A program made the translations under genes and the position numbers. Shown piece after piece: positions 15,272-24,955 of a DNA stretch of 56,545 bases (the stretch's first letter is position 1; the number at the start of each line of letters is the position of its first letter). Below the pieces are notes generated by a model that made no database searches, was not told the DNA's origin, and saw nothing but the letters and a program-made list of their open reading frames with translations. Source of the DNA: Bacteroidota bacterium (lineage in GTDB: Bacteria; Bacteroidota; Bacteroidia; Bacteroidales; UBA7960); assembly GCA_018335675.1 (NCBI GenBank), contig JAGXRQ010000060.1:1-56545 (forward strand). The letters are read 5' to 3'.

Positions 15272-18200
15272 ATGAAGAAGATTTACGTTTTTCTGAGTTG
15301 TATGCTACTAATCGGCTCAACTCTATGGGGTCAAGAAATACGTGTTACCGGTAAGGTCACGGATTTTAACGACGGCTCCACGCTACCGGGGGTTACCATT
15401 CTTGTAAAGGGTACAACCCAGGGTACTATTACCGATGCAAACGGTAATTATTCAATCTCAGTTAATCCGAACGGAACACTTGTGTATTCATTCCTAGGGA
15501 TGACAACAGAAGAAGTTCCTGTGCAGGGCAGAACAACAATCAACATTGAGCTTATGCCCGACATTGCTACTCTGCAAGAGCTTGTTGTAACTGCTTACGG
15601 TATCTCAAGAGAGAAAAAATCTCTTGGGTATTCAGCTCAGGATGTGCTTGGAGAAAGTATTTCTGAGATTAAAAGTCAAAACCTTATCAGTTCTTTGTCT
15701 GGTAAAGTTGCCGGTGTGCAAATCACTACAGCCAGTGGTGCAGTTGGTTCATCAGCTCGTATTACAATCAGGGGTAACAGTTCGTTTACAAACAACAACC
15801 AACCACTGTTCGTTGTAGACGGAACACCCATAAGTAACTTCTCAACAGGAGCTTCTCAATGGGGTGGTGCTGACTTTGGTAATGCTGCTATGGACATTGA
15901 CCCTGCAAACATTGAGTCAATTACTGTACTTAAAGGTGGTGCTGCATCAGCTCTTTACGGACAATACGCCGCTAATGGTGTTATCCTTATCACAACTAAA
16001 GACAGAAGTAAAAAATCTGAGCCAATGGGAGTTAATATCAGCAGCTCTGTTACTTTTGATGAAGTTTATATTCTTGCTAATATGCAGAATAAATACGGAC
16101 AAGGATACAATGGAGGAGAATATGAGTATAGATTATATCTTCAAAATAATGGCCTTACTGAAGCAGAATACAGCTATCAACAGTATGCTTTAGATCGTGG
16201 ATTCCGCTATTATAATGGTTTAGGTGGTGGAAAAAATGATGGTACTGATGAGAGCTGGGGACCTAGACTTGACATTGGTCTTAACCTCCCTCAATTCAAT
16301 AGCCCTTATACTTTAGATGCAAGTGGATTGCCTATTTACGAAGCTACTCCTTGGGTATCTAATCCTAGTAATACAAAAGATTTTTTCCAAACAGGTATAA
16401 CATATGATAATACTATTGAAATTTATGGTAGCACTGACATTTCTACTACCCGATTGTCGGTTTCTAACATGAATGTTAAAGGAACTATTCCCAATACGGA
16501 TTTAACTAGAAATTCTGTTAACTTCTCAGGTAGTATAAGTCCTTCGAAAAAGTTCAACACTAGAGTTGTTATGAACTATGTAAACAACAATAGTGATAAC
16601 CTTCCCGGAGGAGGATATGACGAAAATAACGTTATGCAATCTATCGGCGGTTGGTTTGGTCGTCAGGTTGATATGAACGCCCTTAAAGAAAATTGGGATA
16701 AAGATGATCCATTTGGAAGACCATACAATTGGAATCAAAGTTATTTCAACAACCCTTATTGGGTAGTTAATAAAAATACTATTTCACGTAACCGTGATAG
16801 AGTTTTTGGAAACATTACAATGACATATAACCTCACTAAATGGTTAAGCGTGATGGGTAGAGTTGGTAACGACTACTTTACTGAATTTAGAAAGGGAGTT
16901 ATTGCTAACAGATCAATTGCCTCAACTTATGGTGGTAGTTTCTGGCAAAGCAATAGAGAAATGAATGAATTCAACGCTGATTTAATTTTCAATTTCGATT
17001 ACAAATTCACTGATGACATTCGCGTTGATGGTCTTGTTGGCGGTAACTATATGGACAGATCGTTCAAAAGCTCATCACTTGAAGCTCAGGAATTAACAGT
17101 TCCTGATTTATATACAATTGGAAACGTCCGTGGAAACCCACTGACAGGAATGTACAACTATAATATGGTAAGTAATAGTGTTTTTGGCGCTATCAACACT
17201 TCATTCAGAAATTATGTATTCTTAAATGGTACATATCGTGTTGACTGGTCTTCAACTCTTCCTCAAGAATCATGGGCTTATCCATATTATTCAATTGGTG
17301 CAAGTTTTGTATTCTCAGAAGCATTCAAGCTTGAGTCTAACTCATTCTCTTTTGGTAGAATCAGAGCAAGTTATGCAAAAACAGGTATGGCAACATCTCC
17401 ATACAGAATTCATCCAACATACAGAAACCGCGATCCATATGCAGGAAATACTTTGTTCTTTATTAGCAGAGAATATCCGGTATCAAATCTTGTAAATGAA
17501 GATATGTACACTTATGAAGGTGGTTTTGAATTGAGTTTCTTTAATAACAGATTAGGTATTGATGCTACATACTTTGATAACACAACTGTGAACCAATTGA
17601 TTGGTGTTAACGTTCCTTCATCAACAGGATTTAACTCAATGCTTATCAATGCTGGTGAAATTCAGAATACTGGTTATGAATTATTGTTAAGACTTGGTAT
17701 TCTTAGAAAATCCGGAGGATTAAATTGGGATATGGTTGTTAACTGGTCTAAGAGTAAAGATATGGTTAATGAGCTTTACGGAGATCTTGAAAGATATCAG
17801 ATTTCTCGTTCTTGGGGAGCTGTTACTATCGATGCTATCCCCGGAGAAGCTTATGGTGTTATCAGAGGTATTGGTTATATCAGAGATGATCAGGGTAGAG
17901 TTGTTATCAATCCTAATACAGGTCTTCCAATGAGAACCCCAATCCCTGTAGAAATTGGAAACATTACTCCTGATTGGGTTGGAGGTGTTACAAATACATT
18001 CTCATATAAAAATGTTAACTTCAGTTTCTTAATTGATGGTAGAAAAGGTGGCGACATCTTTAGTGTCACAAAAATGTTTGGTGCATACGCAGGTGTAAGT
18101 GCTGAAACTGCTGAAGGCGACATCAGAGAAAACGGTCTAATTATCGGACAAGATGTTCTTTCAGAATGGGGCGCTGTGTTTGCAGCAACCAACGAAAGTG

Positions 18201-18580
18201 GTGTGATTTTATATGATGAAGATGGCTTTGCTATTGCTGGTACTGAAGAAAATGATTACCGTATTTCTGCTCAGAAATATTTTGCAGATTATTATGGAAT
18301 TCATGAAGCTTCAATTATCGATGGTTCTTTCATCAAACTAAGAGAAGTTGCACTTGGATATACTCTTCCTAAATCACTTGTTAATAGAGTTGGTTTTGCA
18401 AAAAGTATTTCTATCTCATTAATTGGTAGAAATCTAGCACTACTTTATACAGACAAGTCGAATAATATTGGTATTGATACTGAAACTGCCTTTGGTATTG
18501 GCAATGACGGTCTTGGTCTTGAACAATATCAACTACCACCCGCCAGAAGTATTGGTTTTAGAATTAACATCAGCTTATAA
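15272..18580 (+). CDS. SusC/RagA-family TonB-dependent outer-membrane transporter (locus 2)
   Basis: A 1102-residue TonB-dependent transporter with the same plan as the locus 1 protein: signal peptide (MKKIYVFLSCMLLIGSTLWG), carboxypeptidase-regulatory-like domain (VTGKVTDFNDGSTLPGVTI), TonB-box-like LQELVVTAYGISREKKS, plug with the LFVVDGTPIS and YGQYAANGVILITTKD motifs, then a long barrel. It is about 120 residues longer than locus 1, mostly in barrel loops. The signal-peptide coding DNA is almost identical to that of locus 3, though the rest has diverged. It pairs with the SusD at 18604. The substrate is unknown. Confidence 0.93.
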   Translation: MKKIYVFLSCMLLIGSTLWGQEIRVTGKVTDFNDGSTLPGVTILVKGTTQGTITDANGNYSISVNPNGTLVYSFLGMTTEEVPVQGRTTINIELMPDIATLQELVVTAYGISREKKSLGYSAQDVLGESISEIKSQNLISSLSGKVAGVQITTASGAVGSSARITIRGNSSFTNNNQPLFVVDGTPISNFSTGASQWGGADFGNAAMDIDPANIESITVLKGGAASALYGQYAANGVILITTKDRSKKSEPMGVNISSSVTFDEVYILANMQNKYGQGYNGGEYEYRLYLQNNGLTEAEYSYQQYALDRGFRYYNGLGGGKNDGTDESWGPRLDIGLNLPQFNSPYTLDASGLPIYEATPWVSNPSNTKDFFQTGITYDNTIEIYGSTDISTTRLSVSNMNVKGTIPNTDLTRNSVNFSGSISPSKKFNTRVVMNYVNNNSDNLPGGGYDENNVMQSIGGWFGRQVDMNALKENWDKDDPFGRPYNWNQSYFNNPYWVVNKNTISRNRDRVFGNITMTYNLTKWLSVMGRVGNDYFTEFRKGVIANRSIASTYGGSFWQSNREMNEFNADLIFNFDYKFTDDIRVDGLVGGNYMDRSFKSSSLEAQELTVPDLYTIGNVRGNPLTGMYNYNMVSNSVFGAINTSFRNYVFLNGTYRVDWSSTLPQESWAYPYYSIGASFVFSEAFKLESNSFSFGRIRASYAKTGMATSPYRIHPTYRNRDPYAGNTLFFISREYPVSNLVNEDMYTYEGGFELSFFNNRLGIDATYFDNTTVNQLIGVNVPSSTGFNSMLINAGEIQNTGYELLLRLGILRKSGGLNWDMVVNWSKSKDMVNELYGDLERYQISRSWGAVTIDAIPGEAYGVIRGIGYIRDDQGRVVINPNTGLPMRTPIPVEIGNITPDWVGGVTNTFSYKNVNFSFLIDGRKGGDIFSVTKMFGAYAGVSAETAEGDIRENGLIIGQDVLSEWGAVFAATNESGVILYDEDGFAIAGTEENDYRISAQKYFADYYGIHEASIIDGSFIKLREVALGYTLPKSLVNRVGFAKSISISLIGRNLALLYTDKSNNIGIDTETAFGIGNDGLGLEQYQLPPARSIGFRINISL

Positions 18581-18603
18581 GCAATTATAAAAACATACAT
18601 ATC

Positions 18604-20070
18604 ATGAAAAAGAAAATAATAATTTTATCAATAATTGCCGGGTTTGCTTTAGTATTTTATTCCTGCACAAAGAACTTTGAGGAAATAAATACTGACCCGA
18701 ACAATCCGCTTGACGCGCCCTCAGCCAATGTTATGGCTCATGCTATTTTCAACTTTACATGGAACTATTTTGATCCATGGGGAGATATGAACGAACCTTC
18801 ATCATACTCAGGTCAAATTACTAAAATTCAATATATTGATGAAGCACGCTACCAGTATCGTGAAAGTGTTGTTAATATGCTTTGGAGAGCATCTTACAAT
18901 AACATAAACGATATGGAAAAAGTAATTGTTAAAGAATCATTGGAAGGTGGAAATCCTAATCTTGTCGGAATGGCAATGGTTTGGAGAGCTTACATGTATC
19001 TTGTCACAACAGACAGATGGAAAGATATTCCTTATTCAGAAGCATGTAGGTTGCCTGAAATTACACTTCCAAAATACGATTCCCAAGAATCTATTTACAA
19101 CGATCTTTTATTGCAATTAAAAGATGCAAATGAATTTTTCACTACTGCAGCTGCTTACAATGTTGGAAGTACTGACATTCTTTTCGCAGGAAATGTTACA
19201 AAGTGGAAAAAGTTCTGCAACTCTTTAAGATTAAGAATTGCTATTAGAGCATCAAGCGCCGACTCAAATTTGGCAAAACAACATATTGAAGAAATTCTTG
19301 GAGATTCAAGTAAATATCCAATTTTATCATCTAATGCTGAAAATGTATTCCTATGGTGGCCAGGAACTCAACCTTATGTTGAGCCATGGCAACAAGATAG
19401 AAATACTAGAGATGACCATGCAATGTGTGAAACTTTGATTGATATGCTGCTTGATTTGAATGACCCAAGATTGCCAATTTATGCAAAACCTGCTCAAAGC
19501 GATGGTCAATACAGAGGTCTTGTACATGGTGCTACGCCGGGTTCTTTTGATAGAAAAGACATAAGTAGAATTGGCAGTATATTCAGAGATAATCCTGCCG
19601 GGTTCTCTCCGATAATGAGATACTCTGAAGTGCTTTTCATTATTGCAGAAGCTGCACATAAAGGGTATAATACCGGAGGTGTTACAGCTGCTCAAGCTTA
19701 TGAGGCCGGTGTTATAGCGTCTATGACTGAGTATGCAGTTGTTGCAGCAGATTATGATGCATACCTTGCTCAGGCAGATGTTAATTGGGATGGAACAGGT
19801 AGCTTAGTTAAGCTGTATCAACAGAAATATATTTCTCTTGTTAAGAATGGACAGGAAGCATGGGCGGAAACTCGTCGTACTGACTTCCCACTTATGGGAC
19901 CTGCTCAAGCGTCTGTTTATCAAGGACATAATCGCCAACCTTTCCGTTATCCTTATCCAACAGATGAAATCAACCTTAATTTTGACAACATTGAACCTGC
20001 AATGTCAGGTATTGTTGACCAATTCTGGGGACAGCAAATGTGGTGGGATAAGAGAACAGGCGTTAATTAG
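18604..20070 (+). CDS. SusD-like lipoprotein, SusD_2 subgroup (locus 2)
   Basis: A 488-residue lipoprotein (MKKKIIILSIIAGFALVFYSC, lipidated Cys21) that should cap the SusC at 15272. Unlike the SusD proteins of loci 1 and 3, it begins with FEEINTDPNNPLDAPSANVM and ends in FWGQQMWWDKRTGVN, features of the SusD_2 (SusD/RagB-like, PF12771) group. It also has the helical TPR-like core with LVGMAMVWRAYMYLVTTDRWKDIPYSEA. It starts 23 bases after the SusC stop. The different SusD class suggests a different ligand from its neighbours. Confidence 0.9.
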   Translation: MKKKIIILSIIAGFALVFYSCTKNFEEINTDPNNPLDAPSANVMAHAIFNFTWNYFDPWGDMNEPSSYSGQITKIQYIDEARYQYRESVVNMLWRASYNNINDMEKVIVKESLEGGNPNLVGMAMVWRAYMYLVTTDRWKDIPYSEACRLPEITLPKYDSQESIYNDLLLQLKDANEFFTTAAAYNVGSTDILFAGNVTKWKKFCNSLRLRIAIRASSADSNLAKQHIEEILGDSSKYPILSSNAENVFLWWPGTQPYVEPWQQDRNTRDDHAMCETLIDMLLDLNDPRLPIYAKPAQSDGQYRGLVHGATPGSFDRKDISRIGSIFRDNPAGFSPIMRYSEVLFIIAEAAHKGYNTGGVTAAQAYEAGVIASMTEYAVVAADYDAYLAQADVNWDGTGSLVKLYQQKYISLVKNGQEAWAETRRTDFPLMGPAQASVYQGHNRQPFRYPYPTDEINLNFDNIEPAMSGIVDQFWGQQMWWDKRTGVN

Positions 20071-20093
20071 AAGGTTTTATTATTCCTTTAATG

Positions 20094-20133
20094 AAGCAAG
20101 GGCTGGGTGTTTTACCGGCCCTTGCTTTCTTGT
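20094..20133 (+). terminator. Terminator of SusC/SusD operon 2
   Basis: A 10-bp stem AAGCAAGGGC / GCCCTTGCTT encloses an inner partly paired loop and is followed by a T-rich but interrupted tail (TCTTGTTT). It lies 23 bases after the SusD stop. Confidence 0.7.
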
Positions 20134-20179
20134 TTATACTACTTAAATTTGGAATTGATTTTTTAAAACTATATATTTG
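20122..20179 (+). promoter_or_regulatory. Candidate promoter region of SusC/SusD operon 3
   Basis: Two -7-like elements are present: TAAATTTG at 20144-20151, with a TTG nineteen bases upstream that lies inside the terminator stem, and TATATTTG at 20172-20179, whose nearest TTG is too close (14 bases). Which is used cannot be told from sequence. Confidence 0.4.
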
Positions 20180-20237
20180 GCCTGGAAAATACCACACATA
20201 GCAATTTATATTTTTTACTAACCAAAATTAAATCAAC

Positions 20238-23200
20238 ATGAAGAGAATTTACATTTTTCTGAGTTGTATGCTACTCCTAAGCGCAACTCTTTGGGCTCAG
20301 GATATTCGTGTGACAGGTAAAGTCACCGATTCCATGGATGGCTCAACACTTCCCGGTGTTACTATTTTAGTAAAAGGGACTACACAAGGAACAATTACCG
20401 ATTCAAATGGTGATTATTCTATTACTGTTAATCGTAATGCAACTTTAGTATTTTCTTTTATGGGAATGGTTGCTGAAGAAGTTGCAGTAAATGGACGTAA
20501 TATTATAAATGTTGCAATGATGCCAGATGTTGAAGTATTACAAGAATTTGTTGTAGTAGGTTATGGTGTGATGCAGAAAAGAGATGTGTCCGGATCTATT
20601 GCCTCAATCAGTGGAGATGCTATCAAAACTATTCCTATTCAGAGTTTTGACCAGGCCCTTCAAGGTAAAGCTGCAGGGGTAAACATGACTCAGCCTAATG
20701 CATTATTAGGTAACCCACCTGTAATTAGGATTCGTGGTTTCAATTCAATTTCAGGAAGCTCTAGCCCGCTAATTATTGTTGACGGTATTCCAATTTTTAC
20801 CGGAGAAATGGGAAGAACTTCAGCAGCGGTAAACCCACTTGCCGACATTAATCCATCAGATATTGAATCAATTGATGTCTTAAAAGATGCTTCTGCTACT
20901 GCAATTTATGGTTCACGTGCTGCAAATGGTGTTATTATTATTACTACCAGAAGAGGTAAAGAAGGTGATCTTAAAGTTAATTATGATGTATCTACAGGTT
21001 GGTCAAGTCCTTATCGCCTTTATAATATGGCTAATGCAGAGCAATATGTTCATATAAAAAACACAGCAAGAGCTAATGCCGGATTGGCAGATGCTTACTT
21101 CCTTGCTTATGATTCTGATGGAAAGCTAATTGACACCAACTGGGCAGATTATGTTTACAGAACAGGATTCCAACATTCACATAGTCTTAATATTTCCGGT
21201 GGAACAAGCAAAACATCTTATATGTTTGGTGCGAATTATTCAAATATTGAAGGTATTCTTAAAACCAATGATTATGAGAGAAAAGGTGCTCGTATGAATA
21301 TTGACCATAAAGCAACTAAGTGGTTAAGTTTTGGTGCTAATGTTAATTATACAAATACTTTTATCAACTCACCTTCAAGCGGTTCCTTGCCTGGTGGCCA
21401 GTTTCATACATCGGGTGCAGGTCGTTTAGCTTTCGTAACAGCTCCTAATGTTCCTGCATTTTTAGAAGATGGTTCTTATAATATAAATTGGGATGGTAAT
21501 ACCGTTGGAAGATTAGAAAATCTTCAGAACGTTGGATTTTTTCACCCTGTTTATTTGCAGGATCATAATTATGCAAACTCTCAAGGAGATAGGATAATAG
21601 GTACAGTTAATTCAACTCTTAACTTATTTAAAGGGTTATATTTTAGAACAGTATTTGGAATTGACTATAACAATCTTGAATCTAAACAATTTTGGAATGC
21701 AGAACATGGTGATGGCGTAACCAGAGGTGGCGATGTTTTCAATTATTTCGACAGAAGAAATCGTTGGAATTGGACAAATACATTAAACTATATGTTTACT
21801 GCTGCAGAAAAGCTAAATGTTAATATGCTAATTGGTTCTGAAGAACAACATACAACATGGAACGGTTGGAGTGCTTGGAGGTCGGAACTTGGAGATCCAT
21901 TCTACAGAAACTTCCAGGGTACTTGGGTTACCGAAATGGCACCTCCTAGTGAAATGCTTTTTGAAGATTATTTTGTTTCTTATTTTGGACGTCTTAATAT
22001 TAATTGGGCTTCAAAATATTACTTAGAGTTTAATGGTAGAAGAGACGGTTATTCCGGACTTGCAGCCGGTAACAAATTCGGTAATTTTGGAGGTGCTTCT
22101 ATTATGTGGAATATCTCTAATGAAGGTTTCTTTAAAGAAAGCAATGTAGCTGATATTATTTCTGACTTAAGATTAAAAACTAGTTATGGTAAAGTTGGTA
22201 ATATTGATGCTGTAAGTGCATACGCATCTCTTTCATTATATAGTGGCTCTACTTATAATAACGAATCTACATTGTATTTTGACCAGGCTGGTAATGCTGA
22301 CTTAAGGTGGGAAACAAGTAAGAAGTTTGATGTAGGTTTAGCTTTTGGATTATTAAGAGATAAAATGCAGTTTGAAATAGGGTATTACCATAATAATATT
22401 GATGGTCTGGTTCTTTTGGTTCCTCAATCTCCTTCTAAAGGTATTCCCGGAAATGTTTTACCAATGAACATCGGTAGTATGTTTAATAAAGGGCTTGAAT
22501 TTTCATTGACAAGCTTTAATTATGCAACTAAAGATTTTTCATGGACAACTAATTTCAACCTAACATATCTAAAGAATGAGGTAACAGCTCTTACGGATGA
22601 TACGCCTTATCTTACAGGAGGTAATTCGCTTGAAACTTCAAATATAACTATGGTTGGATATCCAATTGGTATGATTTGGGGAGTTCAAACTGTTGGTGTT
22701 TGCCCTGATACTGGCCGTAGAATGTTCTTGAGATTAAATGAAGATGGAACTACTACTGTTGTTTATTATGGATTTGGAAACGCAGCTGCATGGGCTCCGA
22801 TTGGTGAAAACCTTCATGGTTGGAGAGAAGCCGATGGTACAATTTCAAGACCTCTTACATTAGATGAAGACGGTGTTCCACTTGGAAGTCCGATACCAAA
22901 ATATTACGGTGGTTTGGATAATACTTTCATTTTTAAAAACTGGGACTTAGGTATAGGATTAACATATGCTTATGATTTTGTTATTTATAACGGAACAGTC
23001 TCAGGACTAAGAGACCACCGTGCTGTTTGGAATTATGAAGAATATGTTTATAATAATTATTGGAGAGAGCCAGGTCAGGAAACAGATATTCCTAGACCGG
23101 TATGGGGTGATAATATTTCCAATGGAAACACTTTCGTGCAATCTCAGAATGTTGAAAGAGGAGATTTCTTAAAAGTTAGAAATTTAAGCCTTGGTTATAC

Positions 23201-23405
23201 TATGAAGAATGAACTATTAAAAAGAGCTGAGATAACTAGTGTCAGATTATATGTTCAAGTATTCAATGCTTATACTTTCACAAATTATTCAGGTGCTGAC
23301 CCTGAGATATCTTCAATGGGAGATGCCAACTTAGCTCCTGGGGTAGACCGTAATACGATACCGCAGGCTAGAACAATTGCTGTTGGATTAAATGTTTCAT
23401 TCTAA
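20238..23405 (+). CDS. SusC/RagA-family TonB-dependent outer-membrane transporter (locus 3)
   Basis: A 1055-residue TonB-dependent transporter. Order: signal peptide (MKRIYIFLSCMLLLSATLWA), carboxypeptidase-regulatory-like domain (VTGKVTDSMDGSTLPGVTI), TonB-box-like LQEFVVVGYGVMQKRD, plug (LIIVDGIPI, IYGSRAANGVIIITTRRG), and barrel ending in AVGLNVSF. The N-terminal region is a close paralogue of the locus 2 protein, whereas its plug motif QSFDQALQGKAAGVN resembles locus 1. It is followed by its SusD partner with almost no gap. No enzyme gene is linked. Confidence 0.93.
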   Translation: MKRIYIFLSCMLLLSATLWAQDIRVTGKVTDSMDGSTLPGVTILVKGTTQGTITDSNGDYSITVNRNATLVFSFMGMVAEEVAVNGRNIINVAMMPDVEVLQEFVVVGYGVMQKRDVSGSIASISGDAIKTIPIQSFDQALQGKAAGVNMTQPNALLGNPPVIRIRGFNSISGSSSPLIIVDGIPIFTGEMGRTSAAVNPLADINPSDIESIDVLKDASATAIYGSRAANGVIIITTRRGKEGDLKVNYDVSTGWSSPYRLYNMANAEQYVHIKNTARANAGLADAYFLAYDSDGKLIDTNWADYVYRTGFQHSHSLNISGGTSKTSYMFGANYSNIEGILKTNDYERKGARMNIDHKATKWLSFGANVNYTNTFINSPSSGSLPGGQFHTSGAGRLAFVTAPNVPAFLEDGSYNINWDGNTVGRLENLQNVGFFHPVYLQDHNYANSQGDRIIGTVNSTLNLFKGLYFRTVFGIDYNNLESKQFWNAEHGDGVTRGGDVFNYFDRRNRWNWTNTLNYMFTAAEKLNVNMLIGSEEQHTTWNGWSAWRSELGDPFYRNFQGTWVTEMAPPSEMLFEDYFVSYFGRLNINWASKYYLEFNGRRDGYSGLAAGNKFGNFGGASIMWNISNEGFFKESNVADIISDLRLKTSYGKVGNIDAVSAYASLSLYSGSTYNNESTLYFDQAGNADLRWETSKKFDVGLAFGLLRDKMQFEIGYYHNNIDGLVLLVPQSPSKGIPGNVLPMNIGSMFNKGLEFSLTSFNYATKDFSWTTNFNLTYLKNEVTALTDDTPYLTGGNSLETSNITMVGYPIGMIWGVQTVGVCPDTGRRMFLRLNEDGTTTVVYYGFGNAAAWAPIGENLHGWREADGTISRPLTLDEDGVPLGSPIPKYYGGLDNTFIFKNWDLGIGLTYAYDFVIYNGTVSGLRDHRAVWNYEEYVYNNYWREPGQETDIPRPVWGDNISNGNTFVQSQNVERGDFLKVRNLSLGYTMKNELLKRAEITSVRLYVQVFNAYTFTNYSGADPEISSMGDANLAPGVDRNTIPQARTIAVGLNVSF

Positions 23406-23418
23406 AAACGAAAAGATC

Positions 23419-24903
23419 ATGAAAAAGTTATTTAAAATATTTTTTATTATAACAGCGCTTACAATTTTTAATTCATGCTTTGATGAATTGCTAGAGCCTG
23501 TTCCCGAGACATTTATGTCTGATCTGTCTGTATTTGATTCTAAAGAAAGAATCGAATCTCAAGTAAGAGGAATTTATTCTTCTTTTAAGTCTGGTAGTTA
23601 TTTGGGTGGTCGTTTTCAGGTTTATAATGATATTCGTGGAGATGATTTTCTAAATCTACAATCAAACGGTGTAACTGGCTATCAAACATGGAGTCATAAC
23701 GTTGACCACCAGTCTACAGAAGTAATAACTTTATGGAGAAGCATCTATATTGCAATAAATAGAGTTAATCTTTTTATAGATGGCTTGGAAGACAATAAGG
23801 ATAAGATACTAACAGAAGAAATTCTTACTCAAGAAGAATTTAATCAGTACAAAGGCGAGTCTCTTGGATTAAGAGCAATTGCTTATCATAACCTTATTCA
23901 ATTATATGCACAGCCATTTAATAAAGACCCACAGGCTTGGGGTGCAATTCTACGCCTTACAGGACAAAGGTCTTCTGCTGATAATGATATGGCTAGATCT
24001 ACTCTTAAAGACACATATATTCAGATTCTTCAAGATTTAGATGATGCTGAAACATTACTTCCAACTTTAACCGGCAATAATAAAGCTGAATATATAACCC
24101 GTGTTCATAAAAACACAGTTATTGCTTTTAAAACAAGAGTAAAGCTTCACATGAATGATTATGCTGGTGTTATTGAAGAAGGTAATAAAATTGTTTCAAC
24201 AGCGGCTCCATTTAGTTCTCCAACCGGAGTAAAGCTTTCTTTGAACGCTAACTTCCAACAGATTTTCACAGATTATACAACACCTGAATCTATAATTTCA
24301 ATGCCTATGTCGGCTGTTGAGCTTCCTGGTACTCAGAATGGTTTAGCTCATTATTTTTCTGTTTCTAAGTCAGGAATGCAAATTGGAAATAATGAATATG
24401 CAATAAATCAGGAGAGTTATTTGTGGACAAGTGGAGTTTTTGCAGATAATGACGCAAGAGTTCAGCTAGTTGACTCAGTAACTTTGCAAGGTAATGATAG
24501 AATTTTCATTAAGAAGTATCAAAATTCACCTCATTCAGACTGGGCTCCGGTTATGAGATATGCTGAAGTTCTTCTTAATCTTGCAGAAGCAGAAGCAAGA
24601 GTTAATGGATTTGGTGATGCTAGTCGCGCTGTTGCTTTGCTAAATGCTGTTTATCTTAGATCAAATCCTTCAGCTCCAGCGCTTTCAGGATTTACTACAA
24701 TTGATGCATTTATTACAAGATTAATGCTAGAGCGTAATATGGAATTTCTTGGAGAAGGTCTTAAGAATATGGATATTCAGAGAACACTCGGAACTCATCG
24801 TGCAAAAGACAATGTTGAAGCTGTGGGTCCTGATAATCCAAAATATGTTTGGCCAATTTCTCAGGAAGAAATAAATACAAATCAATTGGTTCAACCTAAT
24901 TAA
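23419..24903 (+). CDS. SusD/RagB-family surface lipoprotein (locus 3)
   Basis: A 494-residue SusD protein partnering the SusC at 20238. The ATG at 23419 gives a proper lipoprotein signal (MKKLFKIFFIITALTIFNSC, Cys20) and starts 14 bases after the SusC stop; an ATG at 23392 would overlap SusC and spoil the signal. Family features are ELLEPVPETFMSDLSVFDS, the TPR-like core, and the C-terminal LMLERNMEFLGEGLKNMDIQR and YVWPISQEEINTN motifs. A strong terminator follows. Confidence 0.92.
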   Translation: MKKLFKIFFIITALTIFNSCFDELLEPVPETFMSDLSVFDSKERIESQVRGIYSSFKSGSYLGGRFQVYNDIRGDDFLNLQSNGVTGYQTWSHNVDHQSTEVITLWRSIYIAINRVNLFIDGLEDNKDKILTEEILTQEEFNQYKGESLGLRAIAYHNLIQLYAQPFNKDPQAWGAILRLTGQRSSADNDMARSTLKDTYIQILQDLDDAETLLPTLTGNNKAEYITRVHKNTVIAFKTRVKLHMNDYAGVIEEGNKIVSTAAPFSSPTGVKLSLNANFQQIFTDYTTPESIISMPMSAVELPGTQNGLAHYFSVSKSGMQIGNNEYAINQESYLWTSGVFADNDARVQLVDSVTLQGNDRIFIKKYQNSPHSDWAPVMRYAEVLLNLAEAEARVNGFGDASRAVALLNAVYLRSNPSAPALSGFTTIDAFITRLMLERNMEFLGEGLKNMDIQRTLGTHRAKDNVEAVGPDNPKYVWPISQEEINTNQLVQPN

Positions 24904-24917
24904 GAATCAGTTGTTGT

Positions 24918-24952
24918 AAAAAAGGCTGTCTAAATTCAGACAGCCTTTTTTT
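24918..24952. terminator. Bidirectional terminator between SusC/SusD operon 3 and mqnC
   Basis: A perfect 14-bp stem (AAAAAAGGCTGTCT, loop AAATTC, complement) is flanked by A- and T-runs, so it can end transcription in both directions. It fills the space between two convergent genes. Confidence 0.92.
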
Positions 24953-24955
24953 ATT

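Noticed and set aside
19351-19695. Open frame of 114 codons on the minus strand inside the SusD gene of locus 2
   Set aside because: It lies wholly inside a confident gene, and its product looks like reverse-strand noise.
10135-24903. Typical polysaccharide utilisation locus with predicted glycan substrate
   Set aside because: No glycoside hydrolase, polysaccharide lyase or sensor gene is linked, so no substrate claim is justified.
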